From assembly GCF_004011695.2 (NCBI RefSeq), contig NC_082413.1, positions 1,099,001 to 1,163,000 on the forward strand: 64,000 nucleotides of DNA. The letters run 5' to 3'. Shown here in pieces: positions 1 to 9,329 of this stretch. Every line of letters begins with the position of its first letter. Positions within the stretch are counted from its first letter, which is position 1. The notes under the pieces are model-generated. The model was not told the DNA's origin. It was given only the letters and a program-made list of their open reading frames with translations, and searched no databases. Source of the DNA: Ascochyta rabiei. Lineage: Eukaryota; Ascomycota; Dothideomycetes; Pleosporales; Didymellaceae. The position numbers were made by a program, and so were the translations under genes.

Positions 1-1225
1 AAGTAGGGCATTTTGCTCCTCTAGCTGCTGCTGTATCCCCTCTTAGGGACTGCTTAGATATAGTTATTTAACTAATATTCTGTTTTTAATAAGGTCTTCC
101 CTAACTCCCCTATATAGTAGAAGTAAATAATACATCTTTAATAATATAAGAGGCGTCCCTGTTAGTATCTAGAGTAGATTTACTACTAGTAGTAAGAGTT
201 AAGTTATTCTCTGTAGTAAAGGCGCCTCTTTACTGTCTCCCTTTAGGGTAGTACTTACTTATATAGACTTAAAAGCGTTTTATTATTCCTTTATATGTTA
301 TATTTTATTCCTATCTACTATAGTCCTAGAATATTATTAACTAGGTTAGCGCTATTTTTACTACTAAATCTAAGAAGTCTTAGATAGTGTTTTTATTATT
401 ATATATTTTAGCAACACCCTTAGTTTTAGCATTAGTTACAGCATAATTATACTTAAGGAGCTAAGTATCCTAGCTCCTAGGTTGTCTTTCTAGTTTAAGG
501 GCTGCTAGGTATTAGTAGCGTACGCGTAATTGTTCTTCTTTAGCATTAATACTAACTATATATTTAAGGCTAAGAAGCTATATTTAAATTAATTTACCTA
601 GTTAGCAGTAGTTCTTTATAAGGTAAGGTAATACTAAGCTTTAGATAAACATTACTACCTTATCTAGGTTAGCTTGTTTCCTATAGTAATCCCTATGTGC
701 TATCTTATAGGATTTAAGACAGCTCTTCTAATAGTTATTATCTTCCTGCTATACCTTTAGGCTGTTAGCTAATAGTTTAGATAGGATTTTAGGACGCTAA
801 GGGTTTCCTTATTTCTTATTGCTAAGGGCTAGCCTCCTCTTATAGTTAGTAATGTCTAGGGCGTTAGGTACTTATAGCTTAGTCCTTAGAAGAATAGTCT
901 AATTTAGGTCTATCTTCTTCTATACGTCTAGAGAGGCGTAGTAGGTCTATAGTTAATATAACTAAGATATATAATTTATATAATCTATAAGAATTATTAT
1001 TAAATTATATATTATTAATAGCATATATTAAAAGGGTATTTTAGTACTGTTAGTAAGACTCTTAATTGTTAGATAATATGCTTCATGTGCAAAGATAATA
1101 ATAAAGGTAATTAATTAATAATTATCTGTCTTAATGGCTAATTTTATCTGTGTATACCGCTAGCCCCTAAGCTAACCAAGGTTAACCCTAAACCCCTAAC
1201 TTGGTTTAGCAAGGTTAGTTATCTA
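1..1225 (-). pseudogene. Unidentified RIP-degraded coding-like block, runs off the left edge
   Basis: No open frame survives. Read on the minus strand with TAG/TAA taken as Gln or Trp, the stretch around 600-330 gives charged, protein-like sequence, for example INAKEEQLRVRYQYLAALKL followed by a Lys/Asn-rich segment. I recognise no RT, protease, integrase or transposase motif. The block starts at a sharp breakpoint near 1226, where homology of the neighbouring chromovirus A fragment to the full copy stops. Just inside the breakpoint (1169-1225) lies a short inverted repeat, CCAAGGTTA against TAACTTGG, which could be the terminus of a DNA transposon that cut off A2. The other end lies outside the window. 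That it was coding is inference. Confidence 0.3.
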
Positions 1226-2454
1226 ACACCTATATAGCCTAGTTAGGAGTAGACTACTTCTAACTTCTATACTTAGCACTGCTACTAGTGCATACTATAG
1301 ACACAACTGTTATCCTAATGTTACTGTCCCTGTTACGCTTAGGTAGTGCCTAGGTAGGGCTGTAGCGTAGCTGGTTTTCTACAGCTATAGTCTTAATGTC
1401 TATAGTAATAGACTTATACTCTATAATAGCTCCGTTATAATCTATATAAGTTACTTCTTAGTTTATTACTATGTTATAGATATTTGCGTTTAGGGCCTAA
1501 TAGAGCTTTAATAGGCACTGTTATCTGTCTTAGTAGAGGCCGCTACTTTGCACTAGTAGCTACTTAAACTAGATAAAAAAGTCTAGGAACAACTTGTTAG
1601 AACCCTAACAGACGCTCTCTAGTTTTGCCTAGGCCTATTTCTAGCTGTAGTTATTGCTGTGGCAGAATTCTAGGTATGCTAGGAAGTCCCCTAGGCTCTA
1701 TACACCTTAGGTACCCCTAATCTTATATAATAGAGCTATATCTTATTATATAGACATACTAAGCTAAGACTATATAAAGGTAAACATGTTCTATAGCCTA
1801 CTAATAAAGAGTATGTCTACCTATAGCTTATATTCTATTATAACCTACTATACATTAAATAAGGATTTATCTCTAGTAAAGGCCTTACCTATAGGAAGAA
1901 GTTTCCTATAGGCTGTAGACGCCTATATAGAGGCATACAGGCCTAGAGTAGACGCTAAAAACAGCGCGTTATAAGGTAGGTTAGGGGCTAGAGTAGACGT
2001 TGATAGGTACAGCGTAGTTCCTAAGAAGGATAATAGGACTATAGACGCAGGTCTTGTATAGGTGTTAGCTATTTATACTAGTAACTCTATAAACGTGTGT
2101 ATTTTAGAGTTATTACGTTTAAGTAATACTATACGCTCATTAGCAGTAGTTAAGGCTTACTATAAGTTTGTTATAAACTGCAACATTTAGGCTATAAATT
2201 CCTAAAGAGTTAAGGGGACAGATTTATCTAGAGGGTTATTCTAGGAACTAGCTGACATGGTACAAGAGCTAGCTGTTCTTTTAGAAGAAGAGATATAAAT
2301 GTTAAGGACTAGCCTTAGAGAAGGATATAATAAGGGTTAATATAGTATTATATCTTTTAAGAAGGTAACACGTTGCGCATCCTTCTAATATGTCTGTAGG
2401 GCACGTAACCGCCCCGTCTCGCTTAAGGCTCAGACAAGGTCTAAGCCTAAAACA
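1226..2454 (-). mobile_element. Chromovirus A2, truncated 5' end (LTR plus partial gag)
   Basis: This segment is the reverse complement of the first part of element A1 (12868 to about 14090). It holds a 155-bp LTR at 2300-2454 and then gag sequence read right to left. Matching landmarks include the gag motif DFLAYLEFRYSNNY, seen in A1 at about 13640-13690 and here at about 1645-1700. Homology stops at about 1226, inside gag and before the zinc knuckle, so protease, RT, integrase and the 3' LTR are missing. Its outer LTR end at 2454 interrupts the LTR of Gypsy H1, so A2 inserted into that LTR and later lost its 3' part, perhaps when the unidentified left-hand block arrived. Confidence 0.85.
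2300..2454 (-). repeat. LTR of chromovirus A2 (5' LTR)
   Basis: This is a 155-bp copy of the A-family LTR, running TG...CA on both strands and aligning end to end with 12868-13022 and 19930-20084. It keeps the shared block around the AAGCGAGACGGGACGG motif in RIP-altered form. Three independent copies of identical length make the LTR limits secure. Confidence 0.9.
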
Positions 2455-2455
2455 A

Positions 2456-2581
2456 CAAGCAGTTACATAATATCCCTATCTATTCTATCCTTCTCTACAG
2501 TTTATTCCTTTAGGGCAGAGCTAGAGGTCTTAGTTAGCTAGTACTTATGTTTGTGCTGTGCCCTAGCACAGGATTATAACA
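2456..2581 (-). repeat. 3' LTR fragment of Gypsy H1
   Basis: This matches the right-hand half of the LTR at 57953-58194, including TTCCTTTAGGGCAGAG and the following Leu/Ser-codon-like AT block, and ends ...TATAACA. On the minus strand it begins TGTTATAATCC directly after a purine tract, as a 3' LTR should. The rest of the LTR is cut off by A2 at 2455. Confidence 0.7.
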
Positions 2582-3180
2582 CTATCCCCCCTTCCTCTTT
2601 AGTTTATTCTTAAACTATATAATTATTTGTTAGAGTTTTATATAAACTACAATCTCTATATCTAGTAACCTATAAGTTAAGATGTCCTTATATGCCTATA
2701 ACATCTATCTTATATTAAAAATCTGTTAAGCTAATACACCTACTAATATCCCCTGTAATTATTATCTCTTTAGCAGCTATAAGTGTTATATTATACTTAG
2801 TAGTCTAAATGGTCTAAAGTATACCAAGTGTATAAAGGCTAGTAAGCTATATATAGACATGTCTTAGGTATTATTAGATAAGACTTATAAAGAGTATAAG
2901 AAAAAGGTAGAAGAAGATAATTTACTTCTTACAACTCTAATTGCGCAATTGTAGCGTAAAAAGAAAATTCTAAAATAGGTACATAAACGTGTGTAGTAAA
3001 AGGCGCTATGTTTAGTAAATAGAATATTTAAGGCTAGTAAGTTAGACCTAGCTAAGGAAGTTAATTCTAATTGTTCTGTAGCGTCTAACAGCATATATGC
3101 CTTACCAGCTACCTAGGGCACTCTTAGCTTAATTAAAGAGTCTGTAGTAAATTATAGTACTTACGTACTAATTAGCAGTA
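2582..3180 (-). other. 3' untranslated region and polypurine tract of Gypsy H1
   Basis: On the minus strand the bases next to the LTR fragment read AAAGAGGAAGGGGGGATAG, a good polypurine tract for plus-strand priming. The rest is AT-rich sequence between the chromodomain and the LTR with no recognisable domain. A 69-codon minus-strand frame at 2885-3094 lies here; its composition gives no hint of function and I treat it as chance. Confidence 0.55.
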
Positions 3181-3184
3181 GATT

Positions 3185-3929
3185 ATAGGGGGCGTAGGTA
3201 GTTCCTATATGTTTTCTAAGTCTAGGTATCCTAACTATTTAACTAGATACCTTTGTTAATTGCTACTTCCCTAATATATTACTATTTTTTTCATTTCCTA
3301 TTTATCCTTGCTATTAGCTTAATAATAGAAGTTCTCTTAGACGGGCGTTTAGGGGTAAGCTAGTTCTAATAGCAATATGTGGAACACTAGATAGATCTTT
3401 ACATCTTTTAGCAGATTTAGTCTATGGTTAACTAGGCTTATCTACTTAAAAATAAAAAAGGGTCTAACTTTAACGTAGTCTAGGTTTTTTGTTAGTCTTT
3501 ATGTGCAAAGGATTTTTGTACGGAGATAGACTTTATCCCCCTCTTTTAGCTAAGGTGCTATTTCTCTTTTGTAGTTAATATATAAGATTGCTTATTCTTA
3601 AGCCTTACTAATATTTTCTAGTACCTTTTTATACACTTCCTTTAGTCTTACTAATAAGGATATTACTAATTTACCCTAAATTAGCGTGTCTAGACTTCTA
3701 GTAAAGAGATTTAGGTGTATCCTGTGATTTAGAAAGAACAGTAATTTACCTATTACTTCTAACAATTTGTTGTTATATACAATCTCTGCTATAGGTAATA
3801 GTAAAACCTAGTTATCTTACTACTAGTTACTGTATATCTGTAAATATTTTTCTATAGTCTAATTTATTCTTTTAGTCTATCTGTCTATCTGTAGATAATA
3901 TACTGTTAAAAGCTTTATCTTAGTACTAA
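3185..3929 (-). pseudogene. Gypsy H1 integrase C-terminus and chromodomain
   Basis: Minus-strand continuation of the H1 pol after the solo LTR at 3930-4221. In order it shows the remnant of the HPQTDGQTER-type motif (read as STDRQTDR, about 3875-3900), a DKVYLRTK-like strand, a DPFLF...NHRLNLL...VFHILLLE block that matches the usual GPF...VFHVSLLEP segment (about 3340-3480), and a chromodomain-like end, RYLVKQLGYLDLENIQE (about 3195-3300; the usual form is YLVKWxGYPxSENTWE). This places H1 among the chromoviruses, whose chromodomain helps steer integration to heterochromatin. Many TAG/TAA codons make it non-functional. Confidence 0.75.
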
Positions 3930-3974
3930 TATTCCAGTATAGGTATCGAAGCATCTCGTTTAGCAGGCACATTA

Positions 3975-4044
<70 letters not shown>

Positions 4045-4221
4045 ATAGATAGATAGTAAGGTAGGTAGTAAGGTAAGGTGGTCTATAAGATGGATGGATG
4101 CCACTCTTCTACCTAGCATCTAAGGAATTGCTAAGGTTATCCATCCTGTTCACCAGCATTACTAAGGCTATCCCCCCTGTTCACCAGTATTACCGAGGTA
4201 GTTACTCTGTGCACCGGCACA
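3930..4221 (-). repeat. Solo LTR of Gypsy C
   Basis: Both ends match the two LTRs of element C: the left end TATTCCAGTATAGG and right end GTGCACCGGCACA. It is flanked by CTAA on both sides (3926-3929 and 4222-4225), a clean 4-bp TSD. It is 292 bp against 255 bp in C, largely because of an expanded AG tract in the middle. There is no internal element sequence, so it is a product of LTR-LTR recombination. It interrupts the H1 integrase. Confidence 0.85.
3977..4040. repeat. (AG)n microsatellite inside the solo LTR
   Basis: About 30 uninterrupted AG units. The other two C LTRs have only AGGAAGGATA-type sequence at this point, so the expansion is specific to this copy. It creates a spurious Ser-Leu minus-strand open frame at 3877-4119. 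Confidence 0.95.
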
Positions 4222-4225
4222 CTAA

Positions 4226-5035
4226 TAGCTGCTAAGAGCGTAGTCTAGTAGTTTAACGTAAAGAGCTTATCTTAATTACTAATTATTAATTCTAGTATGC
4301 TATAATGCCTTATATATTAATCTAGGAACACTTATATAACCTGCTCGTAGTATAACTATATTAAAATAGTATTATCTTAGCGTACTTAGTAGATCTGTCA
4401 ACTATAACAAAGATTAAGTTGTAGTTGTATCTAGTAACTAGGTCTCTTAAGATAGGTAGCTGTGTAATAAAATCTATTATAATGTTTGTCTATAGTGCTG
4501 TAGGTAGCTCTATTACCTGTATTTCTCTGTATTTTGCGTGTTTACTATGTTTATTTTACTAACATTTAATATAGTACTTAATATATTTAGTTACTTTATC
4601 CTTTATATTGCTAAACTTATAGTATTACTTAATAAGTTCTATTATACGTGTAATTCTAGGGTGTCTGTATAACAGGTTATTGTAGTAATAAGTAATAACT
4701 TTGTCCTAAAGTTCCTCTAGTACGTCTAATGTAATACGCTATTTGTTTTTAATTTGCATTATATTGTTTAGCTACTGTAATAGTCTAAGTAATCTATTGT
4801 TATCAATGCCTAACACTACAAACTAGTTAATTGTCTTTTCTCTAGTAAGGTCGTGTTGTTAGCTAAGCGCGTTAGCTCTGCTATTGTCCTTGCCTAGCGT
4901 AAACAATATCTTAAATTTATATTACCTAAGTATCTTAGACTAACGTACTTGTTATTAATTTAAGACCTTAGTAGTAGTAAAGTATACTAGGTTTCTCTAG
5001 TTAGTATAGATAGTAAGTTCTAAGTAGCTTTCTAT
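4226..5035 (-). pseudogene. Gypsy H1 RNase H C-terminal half and integrase N-terminal/core domains
   Basis: Read on the minus strand from 5035 down. First comes the C-terminal half of RNase H, with TIYTNQRNLVYFTTTK (usual vYTDHRNLeyF), LNQQQVRQ (LNRRQARW) and LGKDNSRANALSQ (pGkdNxxADALSR). Then follows the integrase HHCC zinc region (HPRITRIIELI...KCQQNK, about 4550-4680) and the first catalytic Asp in IIIDFITQLPILRDL (about 4450-4490). The matching N-terminal half of RNase H is at 23727 and beyond, on the far side of element C, which shows the reading frame was split by the C insertion. Confidence 0.8.
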
Positions 5036-5290
5036 TGTTCCAGTATAAGTATCGAAGCATCTCGTTAGCAGGCACATTAGGAAGGATACTTATCATCATC
5101 ATTATTAAGGGTTAAAGAGACGGGTGATACAGTAGTTAGATTTTATAATTAAGTATTTCTAGTTGTTGTTGTAGGTGTCTCTCCTTAACAGTTCCTGTTA
5201 AGGTCTCTTATACCCCTCTGCTGGCTAGATTACGTACACTAGCTATGCATCTTAGTTCTTACTAAGGAAGTTACCGTATGCACTAGCATA
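5036..5290 (-). repeat. 3' LTR of Gypsy C
   Basis: A 255-bp LTR, TGTTCCAGTATAAG at the left and ACTAGCATA at the right (terminal CA mutated to TA). It aligns without length change to 23468-23722. The flanking CTAT at 5032-5035 matches the CTAT after the other LTR. Confidence 0.9.
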
Positions 5291-5307
5291 AACCTCCCCC
5301 CCCTAAG
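5291..5307 (-). other. Polypurine tract of Gypsy C
   Basis: The minus strand reads TTAGGGGGGGGAGGTT immediately before the 3' LTR, the expected primer site for plus-strand DNA synthesis. It fixes the orientation of C as minus. Confidence 0.75.
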
Positions 5308-5329
5308 AGCTTAGCCCTATTAAGCAAAT

Positions 5330-8300
5330 AAACTAAGTTAAAACTAAACTGTAGATCTAATTACTAACCCCCTTTATTACTCTGCTTATTCCTTTCCCTT
5401 ACTACCTCCCTGTTTCTGCAATCTTGTTAAGGCCCTAGTTTCCTAAGTAGGTTATTAATTCGAGTCTTCTAATAGCTTAGGGGTAGGAGAGTCTAGTGCG
5501 TGTCTTAATAAACCCTAGTCTAAGGCACTGCCTAATTTGTATGTTATCTAGGTAGTAGCCTCTGTTACTTTAATAGTTAGACTATTAAATAACTTATTTA
5601 GAGCACCCCCCTATGTATGCTGTTTGTTCTATAACTCCTATCCTTTCTTATATTCTAGTACTACTCCTTTGTTAGTAAAGAAGGGTTAATTAGGAATACC
5701 TAACTCTTTATTAGCCCTAAAGCAATGCTTCTTAGACATCTTTACCTACTGCTACTGCCTCTTTACTATAGCAACGTTATTATCCCTACTCTTCTAAAGA
5801 AACTCTATAAGCTTCTTATTATTAAGACTAAAAATACAGAGTATCTCTTACTAGACTAGGTAAGAGTTATACTAAGCCTGGTAATAGATAGCTTTAGAAA
5901 TCTAGGGAAAGAAAGTTAGTGCTATATCTGCTAGGAAAGCATAGGGAGCACTACTATACTTATTTAAATAACCTAACAGTAATAAGGGTCCTAGCATAAG
6001 CATCTAATAAGAACTAGCAATGTCCTTGTATAATCCTATCTCCAGGATCTCTATAGTTTCTCTGTCCTCTGTAACTAGTACGTACTAAGGGAGTATAGTT
6101 CTACGCCTTATTATAGATAGTCTAGTAGACCTATATAGCAGTGCTAGGTAGGAGATTCTAACGTCCCTATACTTGTAAGGATACTTCTTCTACTTAGTAC
6201 CTACTGCGTCTTATACTAACTTAGAGTAGTTAACTATATCTACCTACCCCTTAATATAACTATTACGTTGTTTAATTCTATTATCTTTCCTCTAAGATAA
6301 GTATTCTAGAACTAAATTATAGAAGCCTTCTAGAGTAATAGTACAGTTATCTGTATCTTTAATATTAAAGAATACTAAGCCCTATATTATATCTATTCCT
6401 CTACCTAACTCTATAGCGTTATAGAGGTTACAATCTACGTACTTAAAGAACGTCTAATCTCTAGGCTTAGTGTATTTAGTGTAGTATAGGTAGGAGATTA
6501 AGTTAGTTTATTAATAGAGTACTGTATAGTAAAGCTAGTACTGCAGATTACCTCTTACTAGCTGTTAGATAATAGAGTAGTACATAATCTAACACTACTC
6601 TAGGTTACTTTTACTATACTTTATACAGGTATAATAGTTATACATATTAAAGCATTTATCTACTATTTTCTAGAGTTCTAGATTATTTTAAAATATAGAG
6701 GCAAATATAGAGACTATAATGGTGCCTTTCTAGTTTAGACTGTCTCCCTTAGCTTAAAAATATTAAGATAGGTGCCTAGAGATAAAGATGTTCTAGTTAA
6801 GGTTAAGTACTATAGGAACTGGGTAGAATTAATAGGACTGTAGACTATCTATTATGTTTAGTACACAGAGCTGCTCTTAAAACAGGATCCTAGTTTTTAG
6901 GTTACTTCTCTACTTTCCCTAGCTAGTCTTATTCTTATGTATTAGTATAAGCAGGTTAGATATTATAGTAGTGTTAAGAGTACAGACTAGCAAGCTAAGT
7001 TTACTAGCAGTGTACTAGGAATAAGGAAAGTAAACTTATAACAGGTTAACTGTGTAGTAGGTAATTATTCTTCTACTAGTACATTTCTTCTTTTAAGTTT
7101 CTTCTCTCTTATAGCACTCTTAGACCTATACATCTAGGAGCTTTATACGCTCTAGATCCTTAAGAAGCGTCTAGCTAATCTTTATGCAGAGGAGAATAAA
7201 GGCAGATTAGCTGTTAGTGTATGTGCACTTAGCGCTATCCTAGATATTATTTATTACGTGTTTACTAATCTCTGCGTCTTCCTACATAGACTAAACGTTA
7301 AATATTAATAGGTAGTTAACTTTAGGGCTTATAACATCTTAAAATAATCTAAATTCTAATAGCCTAATTAACAATTATTCCCTAGTTTAATAGTCCTCTG
7401 GCACTAAAGTGACAGAGCTAAATTGCGTTCCCCTAGACTGTTAGTACTCCTAAATTGCATCTATTATGCAGCGCTGCTTTCCTGTTTTATTAACACCTAA
7501 CTTAAAGGCTATCTAGTTAAGGTTGTTAGGTGTTGCAGACAACAGGTTCCTTTAGTGTTCTTATTTAATGCTTTTAATAACATCCTTAGGGAATTTGTTA
7601 CCTGTTAGGAATAGCTTTATATTAGTCTATAGCCTTATTAGAGTAAGGGATTATCCTCCTAGAGAAACAATTAATTAGCCTATAGTCCTTATACTTATTA
7701 CTAGCTTAGTAAGTAACTATAACTAAGATAGTAATGCTAAAGGGGCTAGTGTCTAAACTCTATTAAGAATATACTTTAGCGCTGCTTATATTAGTGTAAG
7801 GAAGTTCTTAGAGCTAAACGTTATAGCATTTAATGCTGCCTACTCCGAAGTAATCCTTTCTTTTAGCAAGTAGGGTGTCTTAACACCTTTTATATTAAAG
7901 ATTAGTACTAGTAGTTAGGTCTTCTATAGTATAAGTGCTTACATCCACTATTAGTATATTTTTAAAGTTAGGTCCCTAGTTAGGCATATATTCTACTCTG
8001 TTGCTTTTAGCTTTAGTACGCCTTTACCTAGTGCTTTTACTTTTACTATAAGTAGGTAGGTCTTGTTATATAGGTGCGTAATAAAGTTTATTATATCCTA
8101 CTAGAGCATATTAAGGGCTTAGTAGACTGTATTCTAGTTACTTAAGTTACAGAACTTATCCCTCCTCTTTTATAGCATAGATAGGCGTTAGTAAATTACT
8201 AAGTTAATAAACTTAGTAAGGTTGTTAGCGTCTACGTAGTAGATATAGTATATAATTAAGTTAAGTGTTACATACTCTATAGCAGACTATAGGCAGTATA

Positions 8301-8900
8301 GTGTTACTACGTTTACTAGAATATTTTTACTATTCTTATTTTTATAGATATACTTTATAGCTTATGCTATTTCTATTATCTTCCTTTAGTTGTAGTCTGT
8401 TACTAATTAAATTGCTAGGTATTAACTATTAAAGTTACTTATGCCTCTGTATTATGTAACTAGGTGTAAGGTTTACTAGATAATATCTAATATTAAGTGT
8501 ATTATAGCTGCTAATTTGTTAAACTCTATAACTACTACACTTATCTAGAAGTTAAGCCTTTCCCTTTGCGCCTGTAGCTCTCCTTAAGTAATCTCTATTA
8601 TAAACTAGCTAACTGTAGATCCCTCTATGTATAGCATTAGGATATTAGCAACCTTAGTAATGTCCTTACTTTTAATAGCCTTTAAGACTAATAACCACTA
8701 CACTACCTTATGTCATAGTTCTAGCTCTTTCTATCCAATCACCCTTTGCTGTAATATTATAAACTTTATATATTGTTTAGTAGATATAAAGAAGTTATAA
8801 GCTAATATTATAAAGAAGAGAGTTAGAAGTAATAGGTTAGCTCTGCTTTAAGAGTGTCCTAGGCAGCTGTAGGCCCGCTGTTCTTCTACGCTTTTACTTG
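5330..8900 (-). pseudogene. Unidentified coding-like region between pol and 3' LTR of Gypsy C
   Basis: This is not needed for a standard Gypsy element. On the minus strand, long stretches read as protein interrupted only by TAG/TAA, for example TIEILEIGLYKDIASS, SAPYAFLADIALTFF and YNAIELGRGIDIIQGL, with another run near 7400-8700 (INLVIYQRLSML, FKLGVNKTGKQRCIIDA). Charged residues are balanced and the runs exceed 100 codons with few stops. Part of it (about 6600-7300) is equally open on the plus strand, so strand and frame are not certain throughout. I recognise no envelope, RNase H, protease or recombinase motif. It occupies the position where env-like or accessory ORFs are found in other LTR elements. 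An older nested element is an alternative. Confidence 0.4.
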
Positions 8901-9067
8901 CTATTTATAGTTTTTACTTACTATTTATAGTTTAATTTACTTACTTTTACTTACTATAATTATTAATTATTTATAAACAGTTATTTTAGTTATAAGCAAT
9001 TAGCTTGCACCTTTCTCTATACTTAGTAAGTGCCTAGGCTAAGTTGTTTTTGCTAGCGTTAAGTTTT

Positions 9068-9114
9068 AGCTAATTAGGAGTTAACTAGTAAGACCTAGCA
9101 ACTAGTAATTAGCT
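9068..9114. repeat. 47-bp inverted-repeat motif, copy 1 (3' side of pol in Gypsy C)
   Basis: 18-nt arms (AGCTAATTAGGAGTTAAC and AGCAACTAGTAATTAGCT, imperfectly complementary) surround the 11-nt centre TAGTAAGACCT. A second copy of exactly the same length and centre is at 20719-20765. It lies just after the integrase end on the minus strand. Confidence 0.6.
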
Positions 9115-9329
9115 TATAGCTTCAGCAGTTAGGATGTTACCCCTCTATCTTTAGCAGTCTATCCTACAGACTATACTACTATTCCTTATTATAAGAGTCT
9201 AAGTTAGATAAGTTATTATATATTTTATATTACAGTCTTTTATACTAAGTAAAAGGTTAAGGGTATATTTTAATACTTAGTAAATTATAACTAGTAGGTG
9301 TTCTTCCCTTACCTTCTAGAATAGGGGTG

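Noticed and set aside
1180..1202. Interstitial telomere
   Set aside because: Only about two imperfect CCCTAA-like units; too short to distinguish from chance.
2885..3094. 69-codon minus-strand open frame
   Set aside because: Lies in the H1 3' untranslated region, has no motif or neighbour context, and is of a length expected by chance.
3877..4119. 80-codon minus-strand frame with Ser-Leu repeats
   Set aside because: Produced by the AG microsatellite inside a solo LTR.
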